Assembly: GCA_964019425.1 (NCBI GenBank)
Contig: OZ025818.1
Span: 372,001 to 436,000, forward strand
Direction of reading: 5' to 3'
Source of the DNA: Flectonema sp. DT1601
Taxonomy: Eukaryota > Euglenozoa > Diplonemea > Diplonemida > Diplonemidae
Length of the DNA stretch: 64,000 nt
This document shows positions 35,882-47,989 of this stretch, piece after piece. A program made the position numbers and the translations under genes. Within the stretch, counting starts at the first letter, position 1, and each line of letters starts with the position of its first letter. Below the pieces are notes generated by a model. The model saw only the letters and a list, made by a program, of their open reading frames with translations, had not been told where the DNA came from and made no database searches.

Positions 35882-36942
35882 TTAGGCGGTGATGTCCTTG
35901 GCGTTGGTCTGGGCGAGCCAGTTGGTGTGTTGCTGTTTGAGGTTAGTTTCATTTGTTTGTTTTCTAATCTTGTAACTCCTCCACGAGAAGAAAGTCTCCA
36001 AAATAAATCAAAACACAAACCTGGTATGGATCCTTCTCGAGACGAGTCTCAGCCCAAAGGTCTGGGGTGAGGTATCCGTAGGTCTTTCCAAGAGCCTGGA
36101 AGAGGGCCTTGACGAAGTTACCCATGGTCTTGGTCTGACCAATGGAGCAGGTGAAGCAGTCACCAACTCCAGCAAGGGTGAGAAGCTGTTGTTTTGTTAT
36201 TTTTTGTTTACTTCACATGCTTTATCGATGTGACAACTATCAGCTGAGATTCACAAATCCCGACACCACACAGTGAGAATGAACATACCTTCTTGGAAAC
36301 AGGGGATCCTACAAGACCAGTTCCCTTTGGAGCTGGGATCAAACGGACACGAACGGATCCACACTTTCCGGTGACCTGTTTTGTTGTTGTTGTTGTTTCG
36401 AAATGAAAGTAATTTACATTCCGTCTGTCAAAAAACACATATAGATGACTACATCATACCTTACATGGAACGGTGTGAGGGTCTCCAAGCTTGGTTCCCC
36501 AGTATCCTCTTCTGATTGGGATGATTGAAAGCTTGGCAAGGATGATCGCTGATCTGATGGCGGTGGCAACTTCCTTGGAGCACTTTACTCCAAGACCAAG
36601 ATGTCCGTCACAGTCTCCGATGACGATGAAGGCCTTGAATCTGGTTCTCTGTCCAGCGCTGGTTTGCTTCTGAACAGGCATGATCTTCATGACCTCATCC
36701 TTCAAGGACTTCTCAGTCTTCTCATAGAAGAAGTCAACAATCTGATGCTCCTTGATTGGAAGGGAGTGAGTGTAGATGTCCTCAAGACTCTTGACACGCT
36801 TGTCCTTCACAAGACGTCCAAGCTTGGTGATCGGGTGCCACTCATCCTTCTTCTCTCCACCAGCTCCTCTGGCTCCACGACGTCCTCTACGTCCACGTCC
36901 GAATCCTCCGGACTTTCCTGCAGGCTTTGGTGCGTCGGCCAT
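35882..36942 (-). CDS. RPS2: 40S ribosomal protein uS5 (RPS2), copy B
   Basis: Four exons (36460-36942, 36289-36375, 36021-36185, 35882-35932) with the same 261-aa product as copy A. Introns 1 and 2 closely match the other copies. The third intron is shorter and clearly different (its 3' end reads GAAACTAACCTCAAACAG), so homogenisation stops near the last intron. A CCAACAG acceptor lies about 30 bases upstream of the ATG. Confidence 0.97.
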
Positions 36943-37277
36943 GTTGTTAGATGTGTGAGATGAAGAATTTCCCTGTTGGAATGATATGTTGGAATTTAAA
37001 TTAATAACCACTTCACAAAATATCCACTTCATATGATCAATTAACTCAACTGATGCGCATTTGGTGATTGTCTGCTGTGAATTACTTTTACAGTTTGTGT
37101 TAGTAAATAATGTTTTATTTTCTTTTCTTGTTTTGATCTCAAGTGGAGTGTTGCAATTTCCGTTTTTTCATTATTATGTTTTTTTTTTCCTTCTTTGTAC
37201 TTTTTATTTGTTGGTCATTAAATGTACTTCAAAAAACGGATGCTACGATCTCCACGAATCCCACCAACATGGTGATC
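36943..37277. other. Spacer between uS5 copies B and C
   Basis: 335 bp, T-rich, not shared with the spacer between copies A and B. Contains the copy B leader acceptor. Nothing else seen. Confidence 0.4.
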
Positions 37278-38376
37278 TTAGGCGGTGATGTCCTTGGCGT
37301 TGGTCTGGGCGAGCCAGTTGGTGTGTTGCTGTTTGAAGTTTGTTATATTTACATCAACACAATGAGAACTCTAGATGTTACTGCAGAGGTCTGTCGACCT
37401 TGCAACTCCTCCACGAGAAGAAAGTTTCCAAAAGAAATCAAAACACAAACCTGGTATGGGTCCTTCTCGAGACGAGTCTCAGCCCAAAGGTCTGGGGTGA
37501 GGTATCCGTAGGTCTTTCCAAGAGCCTGGAAGAGGGCCTTGACGAAGTTACCCATGGTCTTGGTCTGACCAATGGAGCAGGTGAAGCAGTCACCAACTCC
37601 AGCAAGGGTGAGAAGCTGTTGTTTTGTTATTTTTTGTTTACTTCACACGCTTTATCGATGGGACAACTATCGGCTGAGGTTCACAAATCTCGACACTGCA
37701 CAGTGAGAATGAACATACCTTCTTGGAAACAGGGGATCCTACAAGACCAGTTCCCTTTGGAGCTGGGATCAAACGGACACGAACGGATCCACACTTTCCG
37801 GTGACCTGTTTGTTGTTGTTATCGTGTTGTTTTGAAATGAAAGTAATTTACATTCCGTCTGTCAAAAAACACATATAGATGACTACATCATACCTTACAT
37901 GGAACGGTGTGAGGGTCTCCAAGCTTGGTTCCCCAGTATCCTCTTCTGATTGGGATGATTGAAAGCTTGGCAAGGATGATCGCTGATCTGATGGCGGTGG
38001 CAACTTCCTTGGAGCACTTTACTCCAAGACCAAGATGTCCGTCACAGTCTCCGATGACGATGAAGGCCTTGAATCTAGTTCTCTGTCCAGCGCTGGTTTG
38101 CTTCTGAACAGGCATGATCTTCATGACCTCATCCTTCAAGGACTTCTCAGTCTTCTCATAAAAGAAGTCAACAATCTGATGCTCCTTGATTGGAAGGGAG
38201 TGAGTGTAGATGTCCTCAAGACTCTTGACACGCTTGTCCTTCACAAGACGTCCAAGCTTGGTGATCGGGTGCCACTCATCCTTCTTCTCTCCACCAGCTC
38301 CTCTGGCTCCACGACGTCCTCTACGTCCACGTCCGAATCCTCCGGACTTTCCTGCAGGCTTTGGTGCGTCGGCCAT
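37278..38376 (-). CDS. RPS2: 40S ribosomal protein uS5 (RPS2), copy C
   Basis: Four exons (37894-38376, 37719-37805, 37451-37615, 37278-37328), 261 aa and the same protein as copies A and B. A few silent differences are visible in exon 1 (near 38078 and 38160). Its third intron begins like that of copy A. It is the most upstream unit of the head-to-tail array. A CTCAG acceptor precedes the ATG by about 30 bases. Confidence 0.97.
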
Positions 38377-38401
38377 GTTGTTAAAGTGAGGTGAGGTTGA
38401 G

Positions 38402-38566
38402 ATGCTGAGAAAGGTTGTTAAGAACACTCTGCACAAAGAACTGACTGCTGACCTCCAAAAACATTTGGGCTGGGAATGGGATTCAGGTGCCGAAACACCA
38501 CTGGCTGATATTGACAAGCAAAAAAAAAGTGGGGAAATAAAAAAAGAAAAACTCAGAACAGATTGA
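38402..38566 (+). CDS. Possible 54-aa ORF, the only plus-strand candidate in the gene cluster
   Basis: ATG at 38402, TGA at 38564-38566. The peptide ([20 protein letters not shown], then [18 protein letters not shown]) has a protein-like amphipathic composition, unlike the homopolymer-derived ORFs around it. It sits in the leader of uS5 copy C, antisense to all neighbours, next to the assembly gap. It could be a fragment of a displaced gene or chance. No family recognised. Confidence 0.2.
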   Translation: MLRKVVKNTLHKELTADLQKHLGWEWDSGAETPLADIDKQKKSGEIKKEKLRTD

Positions 38567-38802
38567 AAACGACAGTAATATTTTTCGGGCGATTAACAAA
38601 ATAAAATAAAAAGACAACACCTATTGACATAAAGAACGAGAGAGCGCCAATGTTCCCCAAAACTGTAGCTTAAACACCGTCCCGCTGTCACGACAATGAA
38701 AACTATTCTAAAAGAGTAACAACCAATCTAATTACTCCGCTGGAAAAAAAAGTAGAAACAAAAAAAAAAAAAAAAAAAAAAAAAAAGACTTTTTTCCCCG
38801 TT

Positions 38803-39002
38803 NNNNNNNNNNNNNNNNNNNNNNNNNNNNNNNNNNNNNNNNNNNNNNNNNNNNNNNNNNNNNNNNNNNNNNNNNNNNNNNNNNNNNNNNNNNNNNNNNN
38901 NNNNNNNNNNNNNNNNNNNNNNNNNNNNNNNNNNNNNNNNNNNNNNNNNNNNNNNNNNNNNNNNNNNNNNNNNNNNNNNNNNNNNNNNNNNNNNNNNNNN
39001 NN
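38803..39002. other. Assembly gap, 200 N
   Basis: Exactly 200 undetermined bases, probably a placeholder of unknown true length, next to an A26 run that likely broke the assembly. It interrupts the 3' part of the next gene upstream. Confidence 1.
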
Positions 39003-39892
39003 AAATGGTGGAATTCAGAGTGGTGTTGAGATGCTCCATTTTCTGATTGTTTCATAATTTCTCCGAACTGTTCCCAAAGTACCCAATTTGGAATATCAGC
39101 ATTTGGTACTAAAAAGTGTTGCTGCGCATACTGAGCTGCAGCAGCCTCATATTGCTGTCTAATCTTCGCTTCCATTTTCGCTTCCTTCTTACGAACACGT
39201 TCCTTAAAGCGTTGGTGTGCAGCAGCTTGATTTTCTATTTCTTTTAGTTCTTCAGCTGACCAAAGATCAGATGTCAAATCATCGAACTTATGAAGCATCT
39301 GTCTCCATCTCCTAACTTGACTATCCCAGGCTCTCTTTGAGCAGACTTGGTATAGATTTGGTATTTTTGGTATTTCAATGTTGTGTTCAAATCCAATTTC
39401 TTGTGCTCTCAAAAGGTTTTTATTTCCGATGGTGAGCTGACCAATCTCAATCTGTTTGGCTCGCTGTTTTAGTCTCCACTGATCACGTTCAGTATGTCTA
39501 AGTGACTTAGTTGGTGGAGGTGGTGGTAGTTGAATTTCTCCCCAAGGAGTTGGGTAATCAACATCGCTGTCGCTATCGGAATCAACTGGAAGCTGAAAAT
39601 CTTGAGAAATAAACGGCTCAGCTGATGGATTCAAAGATGTCTCTTTTGGTTTCTTCACAAATTGTGGTTTCGATTGTTTTACAATTTGACGAACTTGTTC
39701 CAACTTCGCTCTTTCGTCGATCGAAAAAAAATCACTTCTGATTTTCGCAGGATGTGGTTTTATCTTCTTTTTCAATATCGGCTGTGACACTCTCAGCACA
39801 CTAACTTCAAGTGGTACTTCGCATTCTTGAGGAAGCTTTCCAGGTACATCCCTCAGTGATATTAAAAACTCATATGAGTACTTTCTCACCAT
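39003..39892 (-). CDS. Unknown protein with an N-terminal eIF4E-binding-like motif, 3' end lost in gap
   Basis: Partial, 296 codons visible from ATG 39890-39892; the frame runs into the gap. The N-terminus MVRKYSYEFLISLRD contains Y5-SYEF-L10-I11, matching the YxxxxL-phi motif of eIF4G/4E-BP/4E-T-type partners at the extreme N-terminus. The middle has a Pro-rich patch (IQLPPPPPTKS) and an Asp/Ser run. Residues about 205-280 are a charged helix (EELKEIENQAAAHQRFKERV). No folded domain recognised. The motif suggests an mRNA-binding translation regulator, but short motifs arise by chance. AACAAAG directly precedes the ATG. Confidence 0.5.
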
Positions 39893-40178
39893 CTTTGTTG
39901 AGGTGACTTGGTGAATCAAGATAAATAATTAAGTTGTAAACAAGAAGACAAAAATACCAATTACAGACAAGGATTTACTTAACCTATAGGATTCAGAAGT
40001 ACATTTGAGGTTTTCTCATTTCTTTTTTTTTTTTTTTTTCTAAAAAAATCTAACAAACAAATTGAAATGACACTTTTTGTTTTTTTGTTTTTTTTTTCAA
40101 CAATTTTTTTTTCTTTTTAAATCCACATTGAAAAAACAATATTGGGTTCACCAAATGAAACAGATTCTAATATAATTG

Positions 40179-42086
40179 TTAGTTGCCAACGAATTGACGA
40201 GTTGATCCACCGCGGGGGGTGTTCTGCCGCTGACGAAACCGCTGAACGCGTTTTAATTGTTTAGCGGAAGCATATTCACTGACTGGCATCCCAGGTCGGA
40301 TTCTTGGTGGTGAAGAAAGACCTGAAGAGGGTTTTAAATTTAATGGTCGCAGGATTGCGTGAGCTGCTGCTTTCGATCCTTCAGATTTCTGAACATCAGA
40401 AGATGAAATCTGTTTTGCGAGGTAAGCTAGTCGTTGTTGTACTTGTTGTACGACTTCATCCTGACTATGAGAATTAATAGCTTCATGAAATCCATATCTC
40501 GGATCAGGAACTGGAGATACAGCAGCGCCATCTGTTACTCTCAATCTCCTACTTGGGTCTGGACTGAATTGTGGAGGAGGTGGTGATTGCATTTCATCAC
40601 TTTTTCGAGGTCTTCTCGGATTTGCAGGCCTCTGTCTATCTCTACTAGTTGCTCTTCTATTAACAGAACTATGCTGACGAGGTGTACTTACATTATGATG
40701 TCTTCCATCTGTTGAATAACTCAACTGATGAGGTATGTTGTGATTGGGTGAGAGGGGGACTTGATTTAGTTTTTGACTATCGAAATGACTAATGGAATGT
40801 GTTAGAGGACCTCCAAGTATAGGTTGCTGAGGTGGTACAAGTATTGGCTGTTGAGGTGGTACAAGTATTGGCTGTTGAGGTGGCACAAGTAACTCATCAA
40901 TGTTGGGATTTATAATGTGATTCGAGTCAACCCCAACTGTTTTATTAAAAAACTCGCTTCCAACAACTGACGGAGAGTTATCAGAAAGCAGCTTTGAGAG
41001 TTTATCAGCGTGTTCTTCAAGTCGTTCCCTGGCTTGTGAGGGAACATCAAGTCTGACGGCAGTCAAATCATGTGGAGATGACCTCACTGGAGAACTCAAT
41101 CTTTGACTATTTATTTTAGAAATATTATTTATATCAATCTCAATAGGTTTCACACTCAATGGACTTACTGCTGCTGTCGGTGGTGATCCTAACAATACTT
41201 TAACAGGGCTACTTATTGAAGTAGACTGGTATCTGGTGTCAGGACCACTCCTCGACATTGTACTTAATAAAGTATTTAAAGCTCCTATCTTAACTTTCCA
41301 TTGAGAAACATCATCTTCAAGATGTGATAAAGTTGATGCCTGTAGTGATGCAGGAATACCCCTGTCGGGTGCTTCTACTGATTTAGTATCTCTGTCGACT
41401 GTAGTTATTAATTCAGAGACTTCATGTCGAAGTGATCCCAGGTATCCGTGGAGTTGTTCAAGTCGAGTTTTATTAACTGGTGGAGGTGATGAATTTATAT
41501 TTACGGAAGTCTTCGTTGGATTAGAAAAGTTAATCGAACCATTCATCGTATCGAATATTAAATTATTTAATTTTTGTACTTTTGGTTTTAGATCTCGTCC
41601 AGCAGCAGTTCCTTCAGTAGTTGATTTTGTTGACAGCAGGGAAGTGTTTGGAACGACCACCTTGACCTTAGTTGGGGACTTATTCAGAGGTTGTGGCTGA
41701 GGTTGAGGCTGAGGAGGATTCGACGGTTGCTTTGTAGAAATGTTCTCTTCAAGAGAATTAATCTTTTCATATAAAGCCTCCAACAGCTGAGTATTTTGTT
41801 GTTGTTGCTGCTGCTGCTGTTGTTGTTGTTGTTTTGGTCCTGTTCCCGTGATGCTCGCCTCTAAATCCGAAACTTTTGAAAATAATTTTCCGATTAATTC
41901 ATTTTGAGCACCGACTTGCAGTCTCAACTCCCGATCTGAATGACTCTTTTTTCCATCAGCGTGACTACTGATTTCACTCACTGATCTCATTGAACCCTTT
42001 CCAATACTGCACTCTGACGTTGGTAGCGACAAACTGTTTGGAGAAGTACTGTTTTCATAGTACGGGGCAGGGACGGTTGGCTGCAT
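40179..42086 (-). CDS. Large disordered protein with polyQ and LVPPQQPI repeats
   Basis: 635 aa, single exon, from ATG 42084-42086. Mostly Ser/Pro/Gln/Asn-rich and predicted disordered. Short helical heptads lie near 50-80 (LRLQVGAQNELIGKLFSKV) and after a 12-residue Gln run (LLEALYEKINSLEENI). A (PQ)n stretch follows. Three tandem 8-residue repeats of LVPPQQPI lie near residue 410. The C-terminus is basic (KRVQRFRQRQNTPRGG). No known domain. The composition suits a cytoskeletal or centrosomal/basal-body scaffold, but this is only a guess. The continuous 1.9-kb frame and stop spacing support a real gene. Confidence 0.65.
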   Translation of the reverse strand: MQPTVPAPYYENSTSPNSLSLPTSECSIGKGSMRSVSEISSHADGKKSHSDRELRLQVGAQNELIGKLFSKVSDLEASITGTGPKQQQQQQQQQQQQNTQLLEALYEKINSLEENISTKQPSNPPQPQPQPQPLNKSPTKVKVVVPNTSLLSTKSTTEGTAAGRDLKPKVQKLNNLIFDTMNGSINFSNPTKTSVNINSSPPPVNKTRLEQLHGYLGSLRHEVSELITTVDRDTKSVEAPDRGIPASLQASTLSHLEDDVSQWKVKIGALNTLLSTMSRSGPDTRYQSTSISSPVKVLLGSPPTAAVSPLSVKPIEIDINNISKINSQRLSSPVRSSPHDLTAVRLDVPSQARERLEEHADKLSKLLSDNSPSVVGSEFFNKTVGVDSNHIINPNIDELLVPPQQPILVPPQQPILVPPQQPILGGPLTHSISHFDSQKLNQVPLSPNHNIPHQLSYSTDGRHHNVSTPRQHSSVNRRATSRDRQRPANPRRPRKSDEMQSPPPPQFSPDPSRRLRVTDGAAVSPVPDPRYGFHEAINSHSQDEVVQQVQQRLAYLAKQISSSDVQKSEGSKAAAHAILRPLNLKPSSGLSSPPRIRPGMPVSEYASAKQLKRVQRFRQRQNTPRGGSTRQFVGN

Positions 42087-42752
42087 TTACATTTCCTGTG
42101 TTGACAAATAACAATAACAAAAGGAAAGATGAAATTTTTTTTTTTTTTTTTTGACAAAAATCACAACCGTGGTTGTAATATTCTTCTTTAGGTTGGTGTG
42201 GTCCTGATCATTTTTTTTTTTTTAATTATGTTTGTCTGCTGATTGAGAAGTTTACCTTTTTCTGTAAAAACTAAATCTAAAACCCAACAAATTACAGACT
42301 GCACGTAAAAATTCTACTCTCACTCTTTTCCTTTTTTTTTTTTTTTTTTTTTTTCATCATAGATTTCGCAAATACTCAGGCACAGCACCTACTACTTCAA
42401 AATGACTTTTTTAAAAAAAGGGGGAAATTCGATACTGTAATTTAATATAAAGCAACATGAAACCCCCGGTTAAAAATTAAAATAACCACGTAAAAAAAAA
42501 AAAAAAAAAAAGACTAAGACCAAAAAGAAGGGTTAAAAATAGAAAACAAAATTCTGAAGAACAAGTACTTTTTCTCCTTAAATAAAGTCACAAAAAACAA
42601 CAACAAAAAAAAATTTAAGAGACCTCCGTCATGAATAAAAATAAAATCAAAAAATCTAGTAAAAAAAAATCCATCAATCACAACTCTATTTGGACATTAT
42701 TATACAATTCAATAAAATCGGATGTGTTTGTTTGTGTTGTGTGAGTTGTCAA
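42087..42752. other. Intergenic, homopolymer-rich
   Basis: 666 bp with T or A runs at about 42137-42152, 42210-42223, 42330-42354 and 42494-42511. Leader of the polyQ gene and 3' region of the calcineurin/AspH gene. No gene seen. Confidence 0.5.
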
Positions 42753-45125
42753 CTAGACTATGTAGTATCTCTTGATCTGGTCACATTCAGCTAATTGAAA
42801 ATCAATATAAAGAACGATACGAACGTCATCCGAGTCATTCTCAGCTGAGTGAGTGTAAGTACTGTCGAACACGATGGTTTCACCCTCAGCGTGAGAAACT
42901 ACTTCCCCATCAACTGTTAGAGTACAACGCTGTTGTTGTTTTTTTAGTTGTTTTCGAAGTTCAAAAAAACTTTCAGAAGGGAAAAAAGAAAGAAAAACAT
43001 ACATCTCCCTCAGGAACAACAAGACCCAAGTGGTAGGCAAGAGAGTTGTCAACGACACCAGCCTGTGTGAGTGTTGTTTTTTTTTTTTTTTTTTTAAATA
43101 CTCATACTGTACCCTCACCACAAATTATAAAAAAAACCATACCTGATCTCTGTGAGGTTTTATATCTGATTTTGGTAGCATCGCACTAAATCCACACACT
43201 CTAATCTTAGCAATCTTATTAACATGTTGTAAGAGTGATATTGTTCCAGAGCAACATGCACCATTCGCTTTGAAGACTTGACCATTATGCATTAAACCAT
43301 AATTGAGCCAGTTGTAGTTACGACCAGTCTTTGTTTGATAAGAAGGAATCCATCCTTCCTGTTCGATGTAGTGTTGAATGAATTCATCAGCATTCGAACC
43401 AACCCAAGCACCTGTAGGTCTGTGAAGATCAAGCATCTTTCTCTCTTCCCATGTTGCTATGGCTTCATCCTGAATAGTTTTCCAACACTCTTTTAGAACC
43501 GACAGGCGTCCAAATTGTTCAGCTTTGTAAAAAACAGGAGGTCGTCCCTGAGGTATTTTCTGATGGCTAATATCACTTCCTTCAACAAGACCTGATAATC
43601 CATTCGTCGATGCTATATTTCCTTGAATTCTTTCTTTCTTCTTTACAAGTTTACAAAGTCTCTGAAATCCCAGAAGCTTAGCACGCTGGCGATCCTGAGG
43701 TGTACCTTCTCCTCTCTGTTTGAATTTTTTTTTTTTTTTTAAAAGATCAAAAAAAGGGAGGAAGCATTCCAGGCAGTGAAGTACAAGTAAAATACACACC
43801 CTTAACTTCTCTTCCATTCTGTGAAGAGGATCATCATGGCGAGGGTTAATTACTTCCCAAAGAGCTGCTGCGACAGCTGTTGTTTTGAAACTTATAACTG
43901 GTAAAGACCAGGCAAGTGCGTTGGTCATTTTTGGAAGTACAAACGGTCGACACACAGCAGTGAATTGCTTTACATCGATCTTAGAATCGTTTAAAATAAT
44001 CATAGCTCCTTTGTTTTCATTCTCTGATAAGAATCTTGGTGCAGAAAATAGTGATAACGAAACAGGAAAGTTAGTAGTGGGACTCCTCTTATGCACTCTA
44101 TACCCTGGGTCGTAACAACTATATTGATAATGCCATGGTCTACCACAACTGTTATGTGATTGTTTTGTTACTTGTAGTGGCATGTCACGATTGTCTGTGA
44201 ATGAAACACCTCTGATTATGGAAAGGAAATTGTTGCTGTGTAAGAATTGCATTACAGCATTGAAAGAATAATTATAAGAAAGGCCCTTCTCATAATTATG
44301 AAGGAACAAAGCAGTCGTTTGAATCTCTTCATCCTCATCTTCCATTGGATCAGACCAGATTGCGTCACAAACTAAACCAGTTGTCGTAGCATCAGGTGCA
44401 GACCTGCTTACTGATAAGAGGGTTTCCGGAGAGGTTAAGCCAGGACCTATACCACCAGAGACACACCAATAGCTGTCATTCGCAATCGCTGCAACCGGAA
44501 GCGCTGTAAATAAGTCACATGCTGACTCAAATAATTTGACACCGATTGCTTCGCCGTACCATTTTCTCAGTTGTCGCTTTAGAAGTATCGAATGACCTTT
44601 GTCTTCCCAGTCGTATCTTGATTCACGTCTACCTCGTAGCAGAAATATTTGTTTTGGATATTTTATTTTTAGAGAAAGAAGCAAAAGGAGAACTTCTATA
44701 CTTTCAGGTCCTCCGTCGATCATGTCTCCCAAGAATAATAATTTTTCATCGTCTGAGATTGACACAGGTGTCGTGAATGTGTTTTTAAAAGGAACCTCAG
44801 CAGTGGCAGTGAATTTGTTATCAAGTACTGGTTTATACCCTTCACTAGACACTCTGGTGAGTATATTTAACAAGTCGAAGTACTGTCCTCGAATCGGACC
44901 AATTATTTTTATCTTTTTGGATTTTACGTTAACGATATTTGGTTCTGCGGTCAATATCGGTATCGCTGTTTTTACTATTTCTTCAAAAACGTCTTCATCA
45001 CAAGTACGTTGGTCACCAAATCCAAGTTGAAGAGCCTCAATAAAAATTTCATCATTTTTAATAATTTCGTTCAATTTCATTTCCGGTTTTGGTCGGAGGT
45101 GTGAGCTGGCTCCATCATTAGACAT
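42753..45125 (-). CDS. Calcineurin-like pseudophosphatase fused to an aspartyl/asparaginyl beta-hydroxylase domain
   Basis: Four exons (43800-45125, 43143-43715, 43003-43062, 42753-42929) give 711 aa. Residues about 70-440 are a PPP-family phosphatase, closest to calcineurin A (ALAWSLPVISFKTTA near the end). The metal-binding motifs are changed: GDxHG is GPIRG (76-80), GDxVDRG is GDMIDGG (133-139), and LRGNHE is LRGRRE (163-168). It should not bind the catalytic metals. Residues about 500-711 match AspH-type 2-oxoglutarate oxygenases. The iron ligands are kept (IKPHRDQ, and the second His in STYTHSAEND), as is the Arg of DDVRIVLYID for 2-oxoglutarate, so this half may be active. Intron 1 is free of stops and in frame, and was placed by its GTGTGT donor and TTCAAACAG acceptor. 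I know of no such fusion. Confidence 0.85.
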
Positions 45126-45406
45126 CTTTTTTTTTATTTTATTTTATTTTTTTTTGGTGTGTTAAATCAGAAAGTGAATCCAACCCTACAAGATAAATAA
45201 CATAAAACGTCTCCTCAGGATATATTTCATTCTTAATAATTTATTAAAGCAATCATCCCCCATCAGACATAAGGAGTTCAATGAGGGATGTCAGGAAGGC
45301 TTTGTTTACATGGGGAGTGTGGGAAAGAAGAAGAAGGAAAAAAAAAACGGTACCCAATAATAAAAATAAAAATAAATCCCGGAAATAAGGTCCCTCTAGA
45401 AGTAAT

Positions 45407-47989
<2,583 letters not shown>

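Noticed and set aside
35132-38394. Plus-strand ORFs of 60-120 codons repeated three times
   Set aside because: They are antisense shadows of the uS5 exons and repeat only because the gene is triplicated.
38377-38517. N-terminal extension of uS5 copy C
   Set aside because: Lies upstream of the MADAPKP start shared by all three copies and contains the probable leader acceptor.
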